NCBI GenBank assembly: GCA_027625915.1
Contig: JANTQA010000020.1
Coordinates: 1,922,001 to 1,986,000, forward strand
Length of the DNA: 64,000 bases
Direction: 5' to 3'
DNA from: Anaeramoeba flamelloides
Lineage: Eukaryota; Metamonada; Anaeramoebidae
Positions 56,962 through 64,000 of this stretch are shown here, piece after piece (position 1 is the first letter of the stretch; each line of letters begins with the position of its first letter). The translations under genes were made by a program, and so were the position numbers. The notes beneath the pieces were generated by a model, which was not told where the DNA came from, did not search any database, and worked only from the letters and a program-made list of their open reading frames with translations.

Positions 56962-59895
56962 CTGTAATATTTATTTATTTTATTTATTTTGATTATTAAA
57001 TGATAGAATAATGTGATGTAATATAATAGAAAATGGATTTAATTGCATTTAATAAGATCAAAGGAAAGAGAATTATTAGTATCGTTGAGTTAAATAAAAA
57101 AAAAATAATAACAAAAAATTGATAAATCATATATGTTAATATTTATTTGTCTTTAGGAAATCAGTCATTCCCATAGATTTTGATAAAAAGTAAAAAATCT
57201 TATATATACTAAAGAAGATAAATAATGGTTTTTGTTTTTGAAATATCTGTAAAAAAAGTTCTTTTTATTTTTTTTTTATTATTTAAGTGAGGGGTTATTA
57301 ACCCCTATTGTTTTTCGTTAGGTTTTTTTAATTTGAGAAATAAAAATAAAATTTATGTAATTTTCGGTTTATTTCTCAAATTAAAATACCCCGCCTTTGG
57401 CTTTTTCAGAATTCAAAAGAATAGAGTAAAATCTTTGATTTTTCTCCATTCTTTTAAATTCTGGAAAAGCGCCTTTAGTTTTTCTTGAGTTTTCTGTTTA
57501 TTTGAACAATCTATTGATTTTCATTAGGTTTTTTTGAGTTTTCTATTTTATTTGTTAAGTGTTCAAGTTTTTTTTGAGGTTTTCTCTTTTATTTGTGAAG
57601 TGTTTTAGGTTTTTTTGAGGGTTTCTATTTTATTTCTAAAGTAAAAAAAACCTAACGAAAAACCTAACGAACACTTCACAAATAAAAGAGAAAACCTCAA
57701 AAAAAACTTGAACACTTAACAAATAAAACAGAAGACCTCAAGAAAACCGCTGTTAAGTTTTCCATGATTTAAATGAATGGAGTTAAATCTTTGATTTTAC
57801 TCTATTCTTTTGAATTCTGGAAAACCTATGCACTTGATGGCACTCTACGGCACTTCCCGAATTCCTAAATTTTTAAAAAAGTTCTTTTTATTTACATGAT
57901 TATTTTTTTCTAAAATGAAAATTTTTAATTTCAAAAAGTGATATAGTATGTTTTTTTAAAAAAAATGGAAAAAAAAAATATTGATACAACTATTTTCAAA
58001 AAGTTTTAAAAAGGGTAACCCAGACTTCTTAAAAGGGCAAGTATCATAGTTTGATCAACACTTTTTAAAACTTTTTGTTACTTGCCTTTTTACAATTGCA
58101 TCAGTTCAATTTCCATTTTTTTGATTTTATCTGTAGAACCAATCAAAAAACACTTACACTGAATTCTATACTCTTAAATTTTTAGATTTAAAAAATTGTA
58201 TTATTTTTACCGAGTCCGACAAGAATTTTAGAGAGGAAAAAAAGTAAAATTTCAGTTCAAGTGTGGAAAAGATAAATTTTGTAAAAAGCTTTCAAAGTGC
58301 GAAACAAAGCAAACAATAATACTTTAAATTTCAATTACTAGTAGAGAAATTTGATTTTGATTTTGATTTTGATTTTTAAAATGGGTAAAAAAGATTACTT
58401 GATTTAGAGTGGCGTAAATAGACAGTGTTGGTTACCTAACCAGTTATTAAAATTCAACTCATGTTGTTTTGGCTTGAATATTTGAAGATAGGAATTAATG
58501 CAGGTACACAGAAGTTCAGATTTAAATTGGATTTTGAGATTAGATCTTGAATTATTGAAAATAGTCAAAAAATATTATTATTGATTTTGTTTTAAAAATT
58601 TCGTCATAATTAAACAAATATTGTAAAGATAAAATGTTTTTATTTTTCCAAAATTCTCAAAAATGATATTTTTCTCGTCTTTTTTTGTTAAAAAATTACA
58701 ATTTATTCTTTCTATATTTTTTTTTTTTTTTTTAAAAAATTTATTTAAAGAACCCTATTTCTTGTTTATCTGTTGTTTTCATCCTATTAAAACCTTTCTT
58801 TTGTTTCTAAAGAGATTCAATAATTTGATCAGGGGTCAAATTTTCGTAATGGGTTATTGTTAAAAAAAAAAATGGGTTATTTACAACACTATACTTAATG
58901 TGTTTTTTTACAATTCTGTTTAAAAGAAATGAATTGGAATTGGTAAGTTTCTTATTTTTGGATCAGCCCGTTGTATTATTAACCTGGACATATTTTAATT
59001 TAAAAATTACTATTCTAACGGAAAGGGTTTTTGGAGAATTAACCGAATAATTACAAGATTGGGGTTTTTTCGATTTACTGTTGTCAAAATAATTTGTGTA
59101 AAAAAAATAAATTTCATGTTTCCAAATAACAAGCGTGTTTCTTTTTTATAGAAGACCAATAAATTAACCGATCAAAGAAATTGACAATAAACGATAATTA
59201 AATATGGAACTGATTTCCTAAAGTTCTATTATTAAAAAGGAAATTCTAAAAATGAAGAAGGATCAAACAAGAAAATTTATCTCTAAAAAATAGAGTAAAT
59301 TTTCGATAAATTATAATCAAAAAAAAACAAAAAATTTCAAAAAATAATGAAAAAAATAATGAAAAAATTCAGAAAAATATTCAGACAAATTTCATTCCTA
59401 ATTTAAAAATAAACTTGACACATCAAGGAGTCTTCTTCCAAAATTGATTTGAACTTGGGTATATGACTGGGTAGTAAATTAGATGTTCCCTTGGTACAAG
59501 AAGAAAAAAAAGCATGAATTTTATTTTGAAACACAAGATTTTATTGGCTTTTCTGCACACTAGATTTTGATCACTGTAGATTTGAAATTACAGAAAAGAA
59601 AAAATCAAAAAATAATAATCTGCTTTCATTTAAAGCAATGCTTTGTTTGTTTACTGGGGTAGGCGTTGAGTACCTGAGTTTTTTTTAAACAAATTCAAAT
59701 TGAACATTTTATCGGATAAAATCTTTTTTTGAAAACCCTGATTTTTTATTTTTACCTCGAAATCACCAATCATATATATTTTTTTTTGTCAAAAAAGTAT
59801 CTTTTGGAAACGTTCCCAATTTAAGAAACAGTAAAAGCAAAGCACACAGCCATAAAAAATAAAGGATAAACAAAATAAAAGGAAATGAAGAAATA
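56962..59895. other. Gene-free spacer, probably holding the PUF first exon and promoter
   Basis: The PUF 5' exon should lie here, but no convincing ATG-plus-donor could be singled out. The main features are the palindromic block at 57290-57870 and a (GATTTT)4 run near 58353-58378. A TATATA-rich stretch follows the SPR-protein stop. Confidence 0.45.
57290..57870. repeat. Modular palindromic cassette block 6
   Basis: The outer layer is TTAGGTTTTTTTAATTTGAG facing CGGTTTATTTCTCAAATTAA. The middle layer is a fold-back of about 75 bp per arm: TTTTGAGGTTTTCTCTTTTA against TAAAAGAGAAAACCTCAAAA, with CACTTCACAAATAAAA. The final layer is TTTTACTCTATTCTTTTGAA, TTCTGGAAAACC. It ends CACTTGATGGCACTCTACGG followed by CCCGAATTCCTAAATT. 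This is the best-preserved multi-cassette block. Confidence 0.75.
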
Positions 59896-61107
59896 TTACA
59901 AACCTTGTGGATTTGAATTACCATCAACCACATTTGAAAATTTCGAATAAAAAACTTTGTCTTTTGGTTGTTGTTGTTTTTCTTGATACCAAATAGTGTC
60001 AAAATTCAATTGGAAACCATTATTTGGATAGTTTGTTTTTGTTTTGTAAATTTGAGGATCTGATTTTGTTTTTTTTTTCTTGAGACTTTTTTTTCTTGTG
60101 GATCTCTTTTTTGGTTGTTTTATTTTGAGAATATGTGTTGATTTATTTTTTTTGCCATTCGATTTTTTACTTTTTTTGTTGCTGTTGTTGTTGTTGCTGT
60201 TGTGTTTCATTTTTTTTTTGAAGGTTTTCTTTTTTTTTGTGTTTGTCGAAGGCTTGTTCCAGATCGATTCAAGTCTCTTTTCGTCAAGACTATTTTCTTC
60301 AAGCCCAAACCCTCTCTCGATTCCCTGATATGTGCCGCTTGTCCTTGCGCTTGAGCTACCGCTGCCATAAGTTGTTGTGCTGAAATTAAAGTTCCTTCCA
60401 AGCCGTGGGCTCCACGTCTGAAGAGGTTTGCTTTCTTGTTCCCTTAAATCGATGCGTGGTGTGAAAAAGGGTGACAATTGTGTTTGGTTATCCTTTGAAT
60501 GCGGAGATTTAATAAAGGAAGGCGACGGTGGTGCAGAATTTGATCTTTGCTCGTCAATTATTAAACCATAAACACGAGGAGACACAGGCGTGATTTTTTG
60601 GTCTTTTTCCAAGAAATTGCTCTCTTTTTTTTTGGTTTGATTAAGATGGGTGGTGTTTAGATAATTGGGATTAGTGTTTGTGCTTGTGCTTGTGTTGGTG
60701 CTGGTGCTGGTACTGGTGCTGGTGTTGGTGTAAATGCTAGTTTGAGTGTTGGTGACGATGTTGGTTTTGGTGTTACTCTTGTTGGTGTTGGTGATGTTTT
60801 CTTGTTGGTTTTGGGAATTACTATTGTCAGTTGAAAGTTGTGTAAAAAATTCTTCATTATTCCGAGGCGAAGTTGATCCGAGCAATTTAAAACTACTCCT
60901 CGGTGAAGTTGGCGGTAATAACTTTAGCTGTGTTCTTGGGCTAAGTCTTCGTGACAAATCGCTAATTCTTATATTTTCAAGATTTATTTGCAAACCACTA
61001 GTAACTTTGCTTTTGTTCCCTTTCACACGCAATGACTTTTGTCGGCGAGTTGAGGTTTTTTTGGCAATAGGTTGCTTGAATCGTTTTTGGGAAGAATTCT
61101 TGCTCAT
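59896..61107 (-). CDS. Basic, intrinsically disordered protein with repeated SPR motifs
   Basis: Not recognised. 403 aa if it ends at the TAA at 59896. The last codons (CCACAAG|GTTTGTAA) also form a GTTTGT donor of the type used in the glucosidase gene, so a short extra exon is possible. There are five SPR motifs (56-58, 68-70, 80-82, 176-178, 233-235) and one TPR (216-218), classic proline-directed kinase sites. Residues 107-148 are a Ser/Thr/Asn low-complexity tract, and 289-348 are a Lys/Ser/Asn-rich basic domain with clusters such as KKKKTFKKKMK and KKRSTRKKSLKKKK. No globular domain, membrane segment or signal peptide is seen. A nuclear or cytoskeletal (microtubule- or nucleic-acid-binding) phosphoprotein is plausible but is only an inference. 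The frame is unbroken over 1.2 kb, against chance in such AT-rich DNA. Confidence 0.7.
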   Translation of the reverse strand: MSKNSSQKRFKQPIAKKTSTRRQKSLRVKGNKSKVTSGLQINLENIRISDLSRRLSPRTQLKLLPPTSPRSSFKLLGSTSPRNNEEFFTQLSTDNSNSQNQQENITNTNKSNTKTNIVTNTQTSIYTNTSTSTSTSTNTSTSTNTNPNYLNTTHLNQTKKKESNFLEKDQKITPVSPRVYGLIIDEQRSNSAPPSPSFIKSPHSKDNQTQLSPFFTPRIDLREQESKPLQTWSPRLGRNFNFSTTTYGSGSSSARTSGTYQGIERGFGLEENSLDEKRLESIWNKPSTNTKKKKTFKKKMKHNSNNNNSNKKSKKSNGKKNKSTHILKIKQPKKRSTRKKSLKKKKTKSDPQIYKTKTNYPNNGFQLNFDTIWYQEKQQQPKDKVFYSKFSNVVDGNSNPQGL

Positions 61108-62409
61108 TCAGAACAGCCAAGAATTAAACAAAAAAAAGAATTTTTTTTTTTTTTTGGAAAAAAAAGTTAATTATTCTGAGAATTTTTTTTGTTTAGGAAA
61201 GTGTGGAAAAAGAAAAAAATGTAAAGTAGATTTTTAATTTTGGTAAAATATATTCAATATTAATCACACGAGTGAGTATCTGTTTCCTAAAAATTTTTAG
61301 ATTAATTTTTTCAAATATTCCAATTCTTCCTTAGAACATAATCCGAGAGTTTCCAAGTTTTTGAGTTGGACTCTTAGTTATTTACTAAATGAAAAATATT
61401 TTGTAATTTATTTCTAAAATTCATATTTATTTTTGCAAAGTTTTCTGACAATACATAGTGTTGTGTTTTTTGAAAGTGTCTACTTAACTACATTAAAAAA
61501 TTTCTTCCTTCTTTTATAAAGCAACCGAATAAAATGTTATTTAAATGGAAATAGGAAAAATGTAGTATAGCTTTTCAGCTTATTTTTTGATAATCCAAAT
61601 TGAAATCCGTTATAAAACGATCGGTTTCACTCCCAATTTCTTCTTTTCCGAGTCCTTTTATAAAAATATTATTGACATTTCTTTTTACTACACTCTCAGA
61701 TATAATTTGACTTATTTTTTGTTAATTACTTTTTCAGAATTCTTTTTTATTCTTCTAATTCTTGAAACTAGTGCTGTGTATTAACTTTAAAAGAACTTAT
61801 TTATGTTCTCAAGAACTCATTCTCTTTGTTCCAACAAAAAAGGGTATAAATTACATCAAATCTGCTACAGGTATACAAACTCAAGTTCGCCTTGAGAAAT
61901 AAAAAGCAATATCAAACTCACCCGATTTTCATAACGCTTGGTGTGTAATTTAACCTCAAACAATATGGTAAGAAGAAAAAATGTCAAGCTGTTTCTCTTA
62001 AGTTCTAGGTTTGGGAGGTACTCCAAAAATAAAGTAACATTTTTTCCTTATACTTGAGGAAAAATTTCTTGAAAAAAAAATTAGACATTTGATAATAATT
62101 CACTTTTTGATACTATTTGTTGCAAAATAAATGGAACAAAATTTTCATTCAGCTTTTCAAAAAATTTTTAAATCATATAACATTTCCAATTTTAAATTTC
62201 CAAAATTAGTTTAAATTATGAATCTCTCTTTTTTAGAATTGGGATCTTTTGATGATTTATTTTAATTCTCGATATAGATTTTTTTTGGAAATTCGAAAGA
62301 AAATTTTTATCTTTATATTTTACCAAAAACAGTAAGGAATTGGTTAATGATTTTTTTCCATTAGATTAAAATTTTAAAACCACAAAAAAAACCCAATATT
62401 ATTTTTTTC

Positions 62410-62625
62410 TTATTAAAAAATGAAAATTTTTAGTTATTTCCAAAATATTTTTCTAGTTTAATAGTTCAAGAAAATCCAAAAGATCTTTACAACGTTGTTT
62501 AGAAATTATATTTTTCGACAATAAATTAAAGGTTCTTTTGTTAACTCTAAGATAAAATTTTTGCTCTACTAATTTGATTGTAGCAGTAATATTGAATATT
62601 TATTTTGTAATTTAAGTTGGAAATT
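62410..62625. repeat. Dispersed repeat, copy 2
   Basis: Matches 30405-30640 in order and orientation (TTTCCAAAATATTTTTCT, CCAAAAGATCTTTACAAC, AAGATAAAATTTTTGCTCT, TTGTAGCAGTAAT). Confidence 0.55.
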
Positions 62626-62729
62626 TTCTTTTAATTGGAAAATAATTGTATTTTTTATAAAAAGGGTTCTAAATAAATCAAAAAATTCACAAAATCTAAT
62701 ATATTTTTTGAAATAAAATAGGTAAGGAA

Positions 62730-62801
62730 TTAGCGTCTACCATCAAGAAGTCTAAAACAAAAGTGTGTTGTTATCTGACCATTAATCGGTGGTGGTGCCA
62801 T
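62730..62801 (-). CDS. Possible small exon or micro-ORF in a G+C-richer island
   Basis: A 23-codon minus-strand frame (MAPPPINGQITTHFC then FRLLDGRR) starts at a clear ATG. It lies in the only part of this flank with balanced base composition. A GTAGAC donor-like site follows LLDG, so it may be a first exon of a gene running towards lower coordinates; a possible exon VKLHTKRYENR with a GTGAGT donor lies near 61920-61955. No family is recognised. It could also be part of a structured RNA. Confidence 0.25.
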   Translation of the reverse strand: MAPPPINGQITTHFCFRLLDGRR

Positions 62802-64000
62802 GGTTTAAATGTCTCTAAAAAAACAATTAGTAAAGTAGTAATCTTTGTTGATCTTATCAAATAAAAATGATCTATGTATTGGTAAAAAAAACCAAGAATT
62901 TCAGAAAAAAAATAAATATTTCGCCACAAATTTAAAGGTTTAATTATCAATATTCAGACTACAAAGTTGCCAAATATCTTTCTTCAATTTGTTGCGAAAT
63001 GTAGTTTTGTTGCTAAAAAATTTAATTTATGCAAAAATTAAATCAATAATCAATAGATTTTTTTGACCAATTATTTCTCAAATATTGGAAATATATTGAT
63101 GTTACAATTAGCTTTATCAAAAGTAAACAAAACTAATCATTTTTTGAGTTTTAAGGTTGATTATGATTGAGTTAATCTGTGGAATTAATAAATTTCAAAA
63201 AATAGTTACTTTTGGAAGTTCTATAGATGAATTATAAAATACTATTATACTACTGTTTTGGGGTTCTATTTTTAGATTTGGAAAAGGAATTCAAAAAAAA
63301 TTTTCACAAATGAAACTTTTTTAATTGTGATCATTAGTAAAAAATGAAATGTTTATTGTGCAATAAGATTTAGAATAGATTTTTTAGAAACTATTTGAGC
63401 TATGGTACAGCTAATATCATTTACATCCAATTACAACATACTTTGATTATAAAGAAATCTATATGGCTACGTTAATACCTTAAAGGAGTGGTATTTTTTT
63501 TTTTAAATAATGAAAACTTATAAATATCTTTAAAAATAATTTTTGTTTGTGATTTATGTTTTGGCTTATGAAATTGATTATTTAACCTCATTTAAACTTT
63601 TTATTAATTTAAGTCTTTTTTTTTTGAAATCCAAAATTCACAAATTTTCAATAAAAAACCAATATTTTAACAAGATCTTAGAATAAGACATTCTTTGAAG
63701 TTAATAAATATTGTGTTAGTCATCAAAAGAATATAGACTTTCTTTAAAATTCGGAAAGCCCCCTCTTTATTTTTCAAATAAAACCGCACCCTTTGTGAAT
63801 TAAAACATCTCTACAATTCATTTTTTTTCAAACAAATAAAAAAGTGACCTAGAATATGAAAAATTTAAGAAATTCAGGAAGACTCAAGTTTGTGGATTTT
63901 TTCATTTCTAACATACTTTCCTTGATTTTATAGAAAGGTTCCTATCTACAATTAAAAAACTACATACAATTATTTATGGTTTTTAGGTTCAGAAAATAAT

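Larger units (their letters stand above)
61108..64000. other. Mostly gene-free right flank
   Basis: Contains a dispersed repeat at 62410-62625 and a G+C-richer island at 62720-62810. Another slightly G+C-richer stretch lies at 61850-61950, with GTGAGT on the minus strand. Otherwise AT-rich, with no recognised gene up to the window end. Confidence 0.5.

Noticed and set aside
60080-61237. Plus-strand frames opposite the SPR protein
   Set aside because: Antisense of the disordered coding region; the minus frame has the longer uninterrupted reading and a sensible composition.
1-64000. CRISPR arrays, operons, bacterial mobile elements or retrovirus/Polinton-type elements
   Set aside because: No regularly spaced repeats, no polycistronic layout, and no capsid, envelope, protease or packaging genes or long terminal repeats were recognised.

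Overview
This is about 64 kb of nuclear DNA from a very AT-rich (roughly three quarters A+T by eye), intron-bearing protist. Genes read with the standard code and both TAA and TAG stops. Introns are GT-AG and often huge (up to about 6.7 kb). Proteins carry poly-Q, Asn-rich and Lys-rich tracts. A motor-less myosin-I tail protein and a PH/RhoGAP-like protein suggest an actin-driven amoeboid cell. An AT-rich amoeba such as Anaeramoeba is a guess only; the sequence does not prove the lineage. All exon models were joined by hand from splice signals, reading phase and family similarity.

Layout: 0.76-1.47 kb, ribosomal protein uL15/L27a (minus, 3 exons). 1.5-6.5 kb, gene-free, packed with inverted-repeat elements. 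6.5-16.1 kb, PH/RhoGAP-like gene (plus) with a 6.7-kb intron full of nested repeats. 19.9-21.1 kb, solo myosin TH1 protein (minus), divergent from tRNA pseudouridine synthase PUS1 (21.6-23.0 kb, plus). 26.6-27.2 kb, small SAP30-type Sin3-binding protein (minus), flanked by related short hairpin repeats. 27.75-29.87 kb, broken DDE DNA transposon (plus) with a zinc ribbon and HTH, then a tRNA-like relic at 30.1 kb. 31.4-42.8 kb, six-exon glucosidase I (GCS1/MOGS, GH63, minus) coding for 845 aa. 45.0-49.4 kb, divergent VDAC/porin-3 beta-barrel (minus, 2 exons). 51.8-57.0 kb, Pumilio/PUF RNA-binding protein (minus) with a LINE relic in its 3.2-kb intron. 59.9-61.1 kb, disordered SPR-motif protein (minus). 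61.1-64 kb, mostly gene-free.

The genes are housekeeping and unrelated: translation, tRNA modification, N-glycan trimming, outer-membrane transport, mRNA control, chromatin repression and cortical actin/Rho signalling. No operon-like or defence-like cassette is visible.

The unusual content lies in the introns and spacers. At least ten families of short inverted-repeat or dispersed elements occur, several nested in one another so that insertion order can be read. Most striking is a modular family of perfect and near-perfect palindromic cassettes, found at six or more places, that does not look like a simple one-piece transposon.
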